Shown here: in pieces, positions 7,626-14,548 of the stretch
How the letters are laid out: every line of letters starts with the position of its first letter
Position numbering within the stretch: the stretch's first letter is position 1
Origin: G963692885 sp964657395
GTDB taxonomy: Bacteria > Acidobacteriota > Terriglobia > Terriglobales > Acidobacteriaceae
Reading direction: 5' to 3'
Assembly: GCA_964657395.1 (NCBI GenBank)
Contig: CAZZUX010000050.1
Span: 1 to 26,050 of the forward strand
Length of the DNA stretch: 26,050 nucleotides
Made by a program: the position numbers and the translations under genes
The notes under the pieces: model-generated
Told to the model about the DNA's origin: nothing
Database searches by the model: none
Seen by the model: only the letters and a program-made list of their open reading frames with translations

Positions 7626-8799
7626 TCTCGCCTGTCAATGGGTAGGTTGCACCGCTGCCTGGTTGAAACTTGATCCAACCCGCTTCATCCAGGTGGTAAA
7701 CGCCCATCCGATAGCCATAAAGATCGATGTTGCGTACACCAGTCTTCAAGGCAGCGTCGATGCATCCCTTTATCTGCGCAAGGGTAGGTGACTCCGCATG
7801 GCCAGGAAGGTCTTCGGTGTCTCCGTCTGACAATCGAAGACTGAGGGTAAGTTCCTTGTCTCGACCTATGGCGGCTCGTATTCTACTCAGGTACTCAGTA
7901 GTCGCTTTACCTGGATCCTGTGGCGAATCCTTGGCGTAGTTTGGTGCGAGGTAAGCACTCATTACGTCAAAATGTTCAATTACGCTTCCCAGCGCAAAGC
8001 CCGATCGTGCCTGCGCATCCTGGTCTATCGTATTATCGCCATCCTCCAGGATGATCGTGTGGCGAGGATCATGATCGATCGAGCGTATCGCCTTTTGCGT
8101 GTCGTCTGCCCAGTCCGACCACCATTGCTCACGCATCTTCGTCCAGGCAATCCACGTTGGATCATCCCTTGTCGTGGGTAGGTGCTTCTTAAACATCGAC
8201 TGCTCGTATCTTCCATAACTTAGATAGCTATCCTTCAAAGCAGGGGCAGCACCATCAATCGTTGCAATGTTCCCGATTGCAAAAGAATTATCGAAGACAT
8301 AGCCGGCCATTCCCTCTTGATGGCCATACTCTCGAGCTAATTGCTGAAGATATTGCTTCCACTGACCATGCCGCCAGTCTGGATTGAACGTGTCAAACGC
8401 GTAAAGCACGTGTCCGCCGGCGTCCACCTGCTGATAGCGAGGATCATGGGGCATCGCGTTGTGGCGTGCATGCCATACAAATAGATAGGAGCCCAGGCCT
8501 GCCTGGAAAGCCTCGGCGATAGCCTCCTTCGAATCTGTAGTCCTCGTGGAGAATGCCGTCGCATCCAGTCCCCAGACCATGACTACGTCCGTGATGCCAA
8601 GCTTCTTCATTGCCTTGAAGTCATGCGGCCACTGCTGTTTCGGTGCCGAATTCAGCCAATACCAGCAACTGATCCGAACCTTGTTTCTAGCAATAGAGGC
8701 GGCTGTCGTCATAGTCTGCGCAACCAGCACGAGGCTCAAGAGAGCAAGCCTTATTGAAAGTCGCGACCATGGCCCGCATCTTCTGGCTTGCAATGGCAT
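7546..8799 (-). CDS. Secreted protein of unknown function, TIM-barrel glycoside-hydrolase-like
   Basis: The protein has 417 residues and a Sec signal peptide (SIRLALLSLVLVAQTMTTAAS, about 15-35). I do not recognise a named family. The mature part looks like a (beta/alpha)8 glycosidase barrel: alternating hydrophobic strands ending in aromatic or acidic residues (RISCWYWLNS, DVVMVWGLD, GSYLFVWHARHN, MAGYVFDNSF, HTIILEDGD, HFDVMSAYL, VRNIDLYGYRMG) and many Trp/Tyr/Asp of the sort that line sugar clefts. Likely acids include the Asp of YVFDNSF and the Glu-Asp of ILEDGD, but this is inference. Start 8799 has AGAGGTGA upstream. It ends inside the 3' end of the convergent ABC ATPase gene. A perfect palindrome lies 20 bases upstream of its start. 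Confidence 0.72.
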   Translation of the reverse strand: MPLQARRCGPWSRLSIRLALLSLVLVAQTMTTAASIARNKVRISCWYWLNSAPKQQWPHDFKAMKKLGITDVVMVWGLDATAFSTRTTDSKEAIAEAFQAGLGSYLFVWHARHNAMPHDPRYQQVDAGGHVLYAFDTFNPDWRHGQWKQYLQQLAREYGHQEGMAGYVFDNSFAIGNIATIDGAAPALKDSYLSYGRYEQSMFKKHLPTTRDDPTWIAWTKMREQWWSDWADDTQKAIRSIDHDPRHTIILEDGDNTIDQDAQARSGFALGSVIEHFDVMSAYLAPNYAKDSPQDPGKATTEYLSRIRAAIGRDKELTLSLRLSDGDTEDLPGHAESPTLAQIKGCIDAALKTGVRNIDLYGYRMGVYHLDEAGWIKFQPGSGATYPLTGEIKGKFLVDRPELWAGLSDYLRSIQEN

Positions 8800-8818
8800 T
8801 CACCTCTGGTGCCGAGTT

Positions 8819-8836
8819 CATGCAAGGCCTTGCATG
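8819..8836. promoter_or_regulatory. 18-base perfect palindrome, candidate operator
   Basis: CATGCAAGGCCTTGCATG reads the same on both strands over 18 bases. It lies 20 bases upstream of the start of the secreted barrel protein (minus strand) and in the shared upstream region of the EamA pair. Its half-sites TGCAAG/CTTGCA match those of the two LacI-type sites at 11723 and 16732, but its centre is GC instead of CG. It may be an operator for a related regulator; which one is not known. Confidence 0.55.
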
Positions 8837-8949
8837 GTGAACCGATCCTAAGCCGAGCTTTAGCTAACGTCAACGCTATCCAGTGTGTCGACTTAACCGC
8901 AGCGCCGATGGCCCGAACAAATAACCGCAGCAAAAGGAGCTTTCCTGAT

Positions 8950-9078
8950 ATGGTTTGCACACGAATCTCTCCCTATGGCAATCAAGTCGACGTTAAAAGC
9001 CCGCTGGTTCTGGTATTCCATAGTCTGCATCGTCTGCTGGGGAGGGTGGGCCCTTCTCTCAAAATTCGGATCGCGTGA
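8950..9078 (+). CDS. Possible 42-residue leader ORF overlapping the first EamA gene
   Basis: ATG at 8950 is preceded by AAGGAG (8934-8939) at good spacing. It opens a short frame (MVCTRISPYGNQ...) that ends at 9078, inside the EamA gene but in another frame. The EamA start at 8975 has no ribosome-binding site of its own. The short frame could be a translational coupling device or a fortuitous frame. The predicted peptide resembles nothing I know. Confidence 0.25.
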   Translation: MVCTRISPYGNQVDVKSPLVLVFHSLHRLLGRVGPSLKIRIA

Positions 9079-9409
9079 AATTCCCGCAGAGCCAATGCAA
9101 TTTTTGTTTACTCTTGGCAGCGTGCCCGTCGCCATTGCACTACTCATCCTTCGCCGCTTCCGCTTAGAAAAGAACGCCAAGGGCATTGCTTATGGATTAC
9201 TCAATGGCATTCTATCCGGTGTTGGCGGCCTCGCTCTCTTCGCCGCTTATCATACGAATGGAAACACCTCGGTCATCACTGCGGCATCCGCGTTATATCC
9301 GATGATCACCGTGCTCTTAGCTGTGACTTTTCTTCACGAGAAAATCGGGCCTGTACAGATCGTTGGTCTGGGATTCGCAGCAGCAGCCATCATCATTTTT
9401 TCTATTTAG
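8975..9409 (+). CDS. Half-size EamA/DMT-superfamily transporter, first of a pair
   Basis: A 144-residue membrane protein with about five hydrophobic spans (near residues 12-30, 43-61, 72-92, 97-117, 122-142). Motifs fit one EamA repeat of the drug/metabolite transporter superfamily: CWGGWALLSKFG in the first span, LSGVGGLALFAAY in the third, SALYPMITVLLAVTFLHEKI in the fourth. Full EamA proteins have ten spans in two such repeats; here the second repeat is a separate gene 12 bases downstream. The two probably assemble as a heterodimer. The substrate is unknown; family members export amino acids, nucleosides or other small metabolites or move them in. ATG 8975 is the first in-frame ATG and lacks an obvious ribosome-binding site. 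Confidence 0.85.
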   Translation: MAIKSTLKARWFWYSIVCIVCWGGWALLSKFGSREIPAEPMQFLFTLGSVPVAIALLILRRFRLEKNAKGIAYGLLNGILSGVGGLALFAAYHTNGNTSVITAASALYPMITVLLAVTFLHEKIGPVQIVGLGFAAAAIIIFSI

Positions 9410-9421
9410 GAGGCGGTCATC

Positions 9422-9838
9422 ATGCACGTGGCACCATGGTTCTGGTTTGCTGTGACCACGCTTCTGGCCTGGGGCGTTGTCGGTATGCTGCAGAAGCTAT
9501 CTACTAACTACATTTCTGCAGAGTCGTCACTCATATGGCTGGTCGTTGGCTTCCTTCTTCTTGAGCCGCTTTTCTACCCTGGCAGAAGCGTTCTGCATTA
9601 TTCGAAGTGGAATCTCATGTGGGCAATACTTAGCGGCGCCCTCAATGCTCTGGGCGCCCTGGCTCTCTTTGCAGCTCTGAAGAATGGAGGCAAAGCGTCC
9701 ATCGTCGCTCCACTCACCGCTCTTTACCCTCTCGTCGTCATCCTGCTTGTGCCGTTCGTGCTTCATGAAACAATTACCGGGCTGCAGGTCATAGGAGTCA
9801 TCTGCACACTGATAGCGGGAGCTTGTCTTTCAGGCTGA
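9422..9838 (+). CDS. Half-size EamA/DMT-superfamily transporter, second of a pair
   Basis: A 138-residue protein with about five hydrophobic spans and the same layout as its upstream neighbour: LAWGVVGMLQKLS in the first span, LSGALNALGALALFAALKNG in the third, APLTALYPLVVILLVPFVLHETI in the fourth. A strong AGGAGG (9410-9415) precedes ATG 9422, and only 12 bases separate it from the first gene, so the two are co-transcribed. The shared positions (LSG...G.LALFAA, ALYP, LHE) show the two are diverged copies of one repeat and could form the two halves of one transporter. The gene ends 24 bases before the stop codon of the convergent lactonase gene. Confidence 0.86.
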   Translation: MHVAPWFWFAVTTLLAWGVVGMLQKLSTNYISAESSLIWLVVGFLLLEPLFYPGRSVLHYSKWNLMWAILSGALNALGALALFAALKNGGKASIVAPLTALYPLVVILLVPFVLHETITGLQVIGVICTLIAGACLSG

Positions 9839-9862
9839 CGTTTTACCTGAGCGATGACCGGC

Positions 9863-11122
9863 TTATGGTAGAAACGCAAGGATGGCTGGTGTCCCCGCAG
9901 CTGTAAACTGACCCGTGAAACGGAGGGCGCCTGTTGACTCGTTGATGGCGAAGGTGGCGATTTCATCGTTCCGCTGGTTGCAGACATACATGAATTTGCC
10001 AGTGGGACTGATAGCCAGGTGTCTCGGGAAATCACCGTGAGCCCAATCTTCGCTGATCTTGCCCAGCGAGCCATCTTTGGAGATCCGGAAGCAGACAATG
10101 CTGTCGTAAAGACGGTTTGCGGTGTACACATAATCACCGCTTGGAGCGACGACAATCTCAGACGCATAGAAGCTGCCCTTGTATCCACTCGGCAGCGTCG
10201 ACAAAGTCTGCCTCCGCGTCAATCTGCCTGTGGCCGCGTCATAGTCAAAGGAAACTATCGTCCCTCCTTCTTCCTGAAGGCTTAACAGCATCTTTCCGTT
10301 CGGGTGGAAAGCAAAATGTCTTGCGCCATCTCCGCTACCGACTAAGGCCGGTGGGTTGCCGGTAAGACTAAGCCGTCCACTTTCTACATCGAAGTTCCAC
10401 ACGAGCAATGCATCCATACTAAGGTCGGAGCTAACCACGTATTTGCCTGCAGGGTCAGTGAGAATCATGTGCGGTCGGGGCCGGTCATGGCCATTGCTCT
10501 GCATCCCTCCAGGCGGCGCGCTAGAAGCTTTCTTCGCCCCGATGGTTCCTTCGTCACGCTTGATATCTGCTGGGGCTCCAAGCTTTCCATCAATCTCGAT
10601 AGGCAAAACGACCAACGTGTTTCCACTGAAGTTAGCTACCAGGACGTACCTTCCACTAGGGTGCACGCTCAGGTGAGCAGGGCGCGAACCGCCCGAGCTT
10701 ACCGTGCTAAGGTGAGTCAACATTCCCGTAGCGCGGTCGATGCTGTAAGCACTGATAGAGCCTGAAGTATCCCCTGCCGTGCCGGAAATTTCGTTCGCAG
10801 AGTAAAGAAAATTGCCGTTCGGATGAACAGCAATCCACCAGGGATTGCTGGCATTCGGCATAACACCCTTACGGTAAAGCTCACCTGTTGTAAGATCAGC
10901 CTCAAAGATATAGATGCCCTCGCCTTCACCTGTTGTCGAATCTGGCAGTACCGCCTTAGAAGCACTTACCGACCCTACATACGCAAAGCGACGCGGACCC
11001 TGGTTTACCTTCGCGGCCCAGCCTCTTTCAATTCCTGACGCGACAAGAAAAGAAGACGACGCTGCGAGAAAGGCCCGTCTTGTGACGCCACCATTCCGGC
11101 TATTTAGCAATAGAATCTCCAT
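9863..11122 (-). CDS. Tat-exported lactonase-family beta-propeller protein (6-phosphogluconolactonase-like)
   Basis: From ATG 11122 the protein has 419 residues and a twin-arginine signal (GGVTRRAFLAASSSFLVASG), so it should be exported folded. The rest is a seven-bladed propeller of the lactonase family (PF10282), with repeated blade edges: HPNGNFLYSANE, HPSGRYVLVANFSGNTLVV, DPAGKYVVSSDLSMDALLVWNFD, HPNGKMLLSLQEEGGTIVSFDYD, APSGDYVYTANRLYDSIVCF, SPTGKFMYVCNQRNDEIATF. Cytoplasmic members hydrolyse 6-phosphogluconolactone; an exported member is more likely to act on an unphosphorylated aldonolactone or another cyclic ester, which is inference. The frame extends upstream to 11230, but that would overlap the DUF6644 gene and bury the Tat signal. 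It follows that gene by 35 bases, so the two form an operon. Confidence 0.88.
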   Translation of the reverse strand: MEILLLNSRNGGVTRRAFLAASSSFLVASGIERGWAAKVNQGPRRFAYVGSVSASKAVLPDSTTGEGEGIYIFEADLTTGELYRKGVMPNASNPWWIAVHPNGNFLYSANEISGTAGDTSGSISAYSIDRATGMLTHLSTVSSGGSRPAHLSVHPSGRYVLVANFSGNTLVVLPIEIDGKLGAPADIKRDEGTIGAKKASSAPPGGMQSNGHDRPRPHMILTDPAGKYVVSSDLSMDALLVWNFDVESGRLSLTGNPPALVGSGDGARHFAFHPNGKMLLSLQEEGGTIVSFDYDAATGRLTRRQTLSTLPSGYKGSFYASEIVVAPSGDYVYTANRLYDSIVCFRISKDGSLGKISEDWAHGDFPRHLAISPTGKFMYVCNQRNDEIATFAINESTGALRFTGQFTAAGTPAILAFLP

Positions 11123-11157
11123 GCGACGGCCTTGATCGATCCCGGCAAAGCTTGCAA

Positions 11158-11643
11158 TTAGGCATACGCTATCCACCTTCCTGCTATCACCACGCCGGTC
11201 CACAGCGTCAGCGAAAGCACTGCAGTGCACTTCGCGCTCAAAGGTGTAAGTTTACCGACATTCCAGTCAGCTATATTTCGCCGTATCAGAAGTTCGTACA
11301 CCGCCGTGTTCAAACCCAGTAGAAGCAGAAAGAACAATTTCAGGCGAAACGCACGATTCGTATAAAGCCCCTCCGCTTCCGAACTGAAAAGAAGCGATCC
11401 TGTTACAACCGCCAGGCCGAAACCAGCGCGGACCCACGGCATCACGCCGCGTGCCGTCTCTATCACCGATGATTGTGGATAGAATCCGAGAAGTCTCGCA
11501 TCCAGCCGTACGACAGCGCCTACAAGCAGGGCCAATCCCAGGATGTGGAAAGACTCGATAGTCGGAAAAAGCCACAAGGATGTTCTGACCGAAGTACCCA
11601 CCGATGTTTTTTGCAGCCAAATGCAGAACTCAAGCAGATGCAC
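11158..11643 (-). CDS. DUF6644-type small integral membrane protein
   Basis: The protein has 161 residues and four hydrophobic spans (about 25-46, 68-87, 98-118, 140-158). Features match the DUF6644 family as I know it: SFHILGLALLVGAVVRLDARLLG near the N-terminus, WVRAGFGLAVVTGSLLF in the second span and WTGVVIAGRWIAYA at the C-terminus. No function is established; the conserved His and Arg residues near membrane faces recall cytochrome-like or quinone-linked proteins, but that is a guess. It starts with GTG at 11643, with GGAG about nine bases upstream. It leads the two-gene operon with the lactonase and diverges from the secreted-protein operon that includes a DUF6152 gene. Confidence 0.78.
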   Translation of the reverse strand: MHLLEFCIWLQKTSVGTSVRTSLWLFPTIESFHILGLALLVGAVVRLDARLLGFYPQSSVIETARGVMPWVRAGFGLAVVTGSLLFSSEAEGLYTNRAFRLKLFFLLLLGLNTAVYELLIRRNIADWNVGKLTPLSAKCTAVLSLTLWTGVVIAGRWIAYA

Positions 11644-11837
11644 TCGCTCATCTCCGCGGTCAACCTAATTCATGCCCGGGTACTGTCTTGTTTGGAAAGG
11701 AAAGGACGCACTGCAAATTTCTTGGAAGCGCTTGCACAACTTGTACTACGATGTCTGCAGCCAGTCAATCAACATTCACCATGGTCCATGTCGACCACAA
11801 TCCGAGCGGCGCTGGAGCTCCGCAGGAAAGGATCGCC
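11644..11837. promoter_or_regulatory. Divergent promoter region of the lactonase and paralogue operons
   Basis: These 194 bases separate the DUF6644-lactonase operon from the plus-strand operon. They contain a perfect LacI-type operator near the middle (11723-11736), so a repressor bound there could control both directions. I found no convincing -10/-35 pair on either strand. The plus-strand reading frame is open through this region, but without a signal peptide or ribosome-binding site in it. Confidence 0.6.
11723..11736. promoter_or_regulatory. LacI-family operator
   Basis: TGGAAGCGCTTGCA fits the LacI/GalR consensus TGnAAnCGnTTnCA at all ten defined positions, including the central CG that the hinge helices of these regulators pry open. 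It lies 102 bases before the first gene of the operon that itself ends with a lacI-type gene at 15629-16678, the likely owner of the site. Confidence 0.78.
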
Positions 11838-12650
11838 ATGGCAACTCGTGCGAGCACTCGAAACACAAAGATAGCTGCCGCGTTCTTCCTCGCTTTGGCT
11901 ATCCAGCTTCAGGCGCAATCTATGCAGAAGAACGCACTCAGCTTCCATGCGCTGCCTGCAGAGTGGGCTGGAGATTGGGATGGTCTGGAGTCTCTCGATG
12001 TCATTCCCGACGATGCCAGGACGTTGAAAGATGATCCGTCTCATGAGGCAGTCGATCCGCTTATCCACTCTCTGCTTACACCATGGGGAAAAGCCAAAAT
12101 GGAGGCTACCTCCTATGACGACGCACCCGGCAGCCTCTGCGATCCCGAGGGGTGGTTTCCTTTCCTCAATTATGGCTACGGGTTTGCCATGCTCGGATCG
12201 CCGGGAAAGATCACTCTCATTCCAGTAGAAGCAGACACGGAAGGAGTAAGAAGAATCTATTTAAAACCTAAAGTCGCAGAACAACTGGCCCCTGCCTGGA
12301 ACGGTCACTCCGTTGCACATTGGGAAAGGGATACGCTGGTCATCGAAACAGCAGGATTTAATGACCAGTCGTGGCTGGGCGACGATCGCGAAAGGCATTC
12401 AACAGAGCTGCATCTGGTCGAACGCATGCGATTACTTCCCGGTGGCAGATATCTCGAGGTAGTAGATGAAGTGTCGGATCCAATCACCCTGACTGCTCCT
12501 TACAAGCTCAAGCGATATTTCGTGAAGTATAACGCAGCGCATCTCGGCGCAGGTCCTGATCGCAACATGATGGAATTGGTCTGCAATGAAGATCCATCTC
12601 CCTTCGTTCAAAAAGCGAAGAAGATTCCTGAGGCAGCAACACCACAATAA
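11838..12650 (+). CDS. Secreted protein of unknown function, WNG-DTLVI family (paralogue 1)
   Basis: A 270-residue protein with a signal peptide (MATRASTRNTKIAAAFFLALAIQLQA). It belongs to a family of exported proteins frequent in Acidobacteriota and some Proteobacteria with no known role. The hallmarks are SLCDPEGWFPFLNYGYGF, an Arg-Ile-Tyr-Leu segment, WNGHSVAHWERDTLVIETAGFNDQSWLGDD, and HSTELHLVERMRLLPGGRYLEV...DP. The many Trp, Asp and aromatic positions suggest a beta-rich ligand-binding or enzyme fold. Start 11838 has AGGAAAGGA upstream; the frame is open to 11604, but the extra part lacks a credible signal or initiation site. It is the first gene after the LacI-type operator, and the next gene is its diverged copy. 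Confidence 0.75.
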   Translation: MATRASTRNTKIAAAFFLALAIQLQAQSMQKNALSFHALPAEWAGDWDGLESLDVIPDDARTLKDDPSHEAVDPLIHSLLTPWGKAKMEATSYDDAPGSLCDPEGWFPFLNYGYGFAMLGSPGKITLIPVEADTEGVRRIYLKPKVAEQLAPAWNGHSVAHWERDTLVIETAGFNDQSWLGDDRERHSTELHLVERMRLLPGGRYLEVVDEVSDPITLTAPYKLKRYFVKYNAAHLGAGPDRNMMELVCNEDPSPFVQKAKKIPEAATPQ

Positions 12651-12708
12651 CGCTTAGATCTGTCCCTCAAGAAGGCTGCTAATCGGAAGAGGAAGGTAGC
12701 TGAGTGGT

Positions 12709-13500
12709 ATGAAGTTAATGCTCTCAAAACTCGCCATTCAATCAGTTTCCGTTATCGTGATGGCTCTGGCTATAACGCGACCAGCATCGCCATTCATAGC
12801 TGAGATCAACTCGCCTGTTTACAGTCAGAAAGCAACGCAGTTACTCGGAATCTATCAGGCACTGCCACCTGGAGCCAACATGCCCGGCATTCCTTTCCTT
12901 TTGCAGGATGATCCAGTCTCGTTAGATCTGACAGCGGCTGCAAAAACGCGTGTCGGCGTGCAGCATTCCGCAGATCCCAAGGAACTTTGCCAGGTTCTGG
13001 GCCCGTTCCGCATGATGGCGCAGCTAGATACGAAGTTCGAAATCCTTCGAGATGCTCCTGACAAACTTGTTCTGTTATTCCAGAAGAGTTCGTGGGGTCA
13101 TGTGCGAACGATCGGCATCGGGACAAAGCATCTGCAGGATTACAGCAAGGTGCGCCCGATGTGGAACGGCGATTCCGTTGCGGACTGGGATCAGGACACT
13201 CTGGTCATCGATTCGATCCACTTCACAGGAAAAACCTGGCTCAACGACGACGGTGTTGTGAATAGCAGGCAGCTTCGTCTTACCGAGCGTCTACGTCTTC
13301 TTGATCACGGTCGGATACTCAAGTACCAGGCAACCGCAACAGACCCCGATGTACTCCTCCACCCTGCTACTTACACCCGCTACTTCATTCGTTCGACGCA
13401 GGAGATTTCTGAAGACAACTGCTTCGCGCCACATATCAGCCGATCCGCAGCTACGAGCAGGTCGTCCGCTCAAGCTCAACCCTCTGGAGACAAAAAATGA
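12709..13500 (+). CDS. Secreted protein of unknown function, WNG-DTLVI family (paralogue 2)
   Basis: A 263-residue relative of the preceding gene with a hydrophobic N-terminal signal (SVSVIVMALAITRPASPF). The shared block is WNGDSVADWDQDTLVIDSIHFTGKTWLNDDG, then NSRQLRLTERLRLLDHGRILKY...DP and a closing TRYFIRS (compare KRYFVKY in paralogue 1). The N-terminal halves differ: this one lacks the CDPEGWFPFL segment and carries SPVYSQKATQLLGIYQALPPGANMPGIPF instead. The C-terminal tail is Ser/Ala/Gln rich and probably disordered. It begins 58 bases after the previous gene and its stop overlaps the next start (ATGA). Two adjacent diverged copies suggest a heteromeric assembly or two related ligands. 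Confidence 0.74.
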   Translation: MKLMLSKLAIQSVSVIVMALAITRPASPFIAEINSPVYSQKATQLLGIYQALPPGANMPGIPFLLQDDPVSLDLTAAAKTRVGVQHSADPKELCQVLGPFRMMAQLDTKFEILRDAPDKLVLLFQKSSWGHVRTIGIGTKHLQDYSKVRPMWNGDSVADWDQDTLVIDSIHFTGKTWLNDDGVVNSRQLRLTERLRLLDHGRILKYQATATDPDVLLHPATYTRYFIRSTQEISEDNCFAPHISRSAATSRSSAQAQPSGDKK

Positions 13501-13916
13501 AGACCAAGTGTCCCGCCATCGTAGTGCTCATAATTGGTCTTTTTCTATCCACGGTTCCTACGTGGGCGCATCACTCCACGGCGATGTTTGACACTGCAAA
13601 ACTGGCGACCTATCACGGAGTCATTACCAAAATAGTGTGGGCTAATCCTCACTGCTTCATCTACTTCGATGGAGTTCCGGAAAATGCATCCGCGAACGCA
13701 CCATTGGAGCATTGGGGAGTTGAAGGCCAAAGTCCCAACGTCATGTTTAATCATGGCGGATGGGATGAGGATACCGCCAAAGTGGGCGACAAGATCATCG
13801 TGTCCGGCAATCCGCGTAAGGATGGACAGCCTACCATGTTGCTGGTCACTGCCGTACTGAAAGGTAAGACCTATGAAGTCATGGCGCGACAATCTATTTC
13901 ATCGGAAAAGAAGTGA
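13497..13916 (+). CDS. DUF6152 family exported protein
   Basis: A small periplasmic protein of 139 residues with a signal peptide (MKTKCPAIVVLIIGLFLSTVPTWA) cleaved just before the invariant HHS. The mature part carries the DUF6152 pattern: HHSTAMFD, then YHGVITKIVWANPHCFIYFD (about residues 40-59), HWGVEGQSPNVMFNHGGW and VGDKIIVSGNPRKDGQP. The strand pattern suggests a small OB-like beta barrel, and the N-terminal His pair with other conserved His residues could bind a metal after signal cleavage; this is inference. The function is unknown. It is joined to both neighbours by four-base overlaps (ATGA before, GTGA after), so it is translated together with them. Confidence 0.85.
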   Translation: MKTKCPAIVVLIIGLFLSTVPTWAHHSTAMFDTAKLATYHGVITKIVWANPHCFIYFDGVPENASANAPLEHWGVEGQSPNVMFNHGGWDEDTAKVGDKIIVSGNPRKDGQPTMLLVTAVLKGKTYEVMARQSISSEKK

Positions 13917-14512
13917 GGAAGGTCGAAGTCACCCCTAAGCGAAAGCGCCCCTTCCGCTTCCTTTTGTCTGTAGCTTTTCTGGGGATGATCACTCCTGGCC
14001 TAAGTCTTGCACAGAATAGCTACACAAGGATTTGCGCAATCTCTTTCGACAAGGACGCGAAACGCCCGGCGCGCGTTGAAGATCAGGCACTACCATGTCT
14101 CCTGCACGCAAAGCGAGTTCTTGCTGAACAGCCTGGTTCTCTCCTCTATTTTGTGGCGACGGCCGACCGGCTTAAGGACAATGAAGCAGGGCATGGAGAA
14201 GAGCGCGTGGACCAGGATATGAGTGGGGAAGACCTGCGATATGCGGACGTCGCTGCCTACCGCGCCGTAAATACCAAGGCATACATGGTCCGCTGGATGC
14301 ACATCAATCCCAGGCAGGTAGTTCCTCTAACTTCCTATGAAGACGGTCAATGGCTTGAGATCGACATCGCCGCAAAAAGTGTCGCGTTCAAGTCTGCTTA
14401 TCCCCGCCTGACAGCCCCGATCCTCTCGCGACCATGCACAGTAAGCCCTTGCGCAACAAGTGACGAAGAATTTCTAATTGCTCAGCAACGCTCCAGGATT
14501 CCTGGGCATTAG
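13913..14512 (+). CDS. Exported OmpA-like-domain protein, degenerate
   Basis: A 199-residue protein starting with GTG inside a GTGA overlap, with a signal peptide ending near SLAQ (about residue 34). The body follows the outline of an OmpA C-terminal domain: ISFDKDAKRPARVEDQALPCLLHAKRVLAEQPGSLLYFVATAD for the first strand, helix and second strand, then a YRAVNTKAYMVRWMHINPRQVVPL segment matching the RA-x-x-V-x-x-YL...I-x-x-R-I region. The peptidoglycan-contacting residues look poorly conserved (the usual G-HTD is VATAD, and the Arg of the I-x-x-R element is followed by QVV), so wall binding is uncertain. I place it in the group of OmpA-related proteins found in Acidobacteriota with moderate confidence. 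Co-translated with the DUF6152 gene. Confidence 0.6.
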   Translation: MRKVEVTPKRKRPFRFLLSVAFLGMITPGLSLAQNSYTRICAISFDKDAKRPARVEDQALPCLLHAKRVLAEQPGSLLYFVATADRLKDNEAGHGEERVDQDMSGEDLRYADVAAYRAVNTKAYMVRWMHINPRQVVPLTSYEDGQWLEIDIAAKSVAFKSAYPRLTAPILSRPCTVSPCATSDEEFLIAQQRSRIPGH

Positions 14513-14548
14513 ACTTGGGATCTGATCGAACGGAACAAAGGTACGAGA

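Noticed and set aside
11604..11837. An upstream extension of paralogue 1 to 11604.
   Set aside because: It would cross the operator and the divergent gene start, and the extension has no signal sequence while ATG 11838 has both a ribosome-binding site and a signal peptide.
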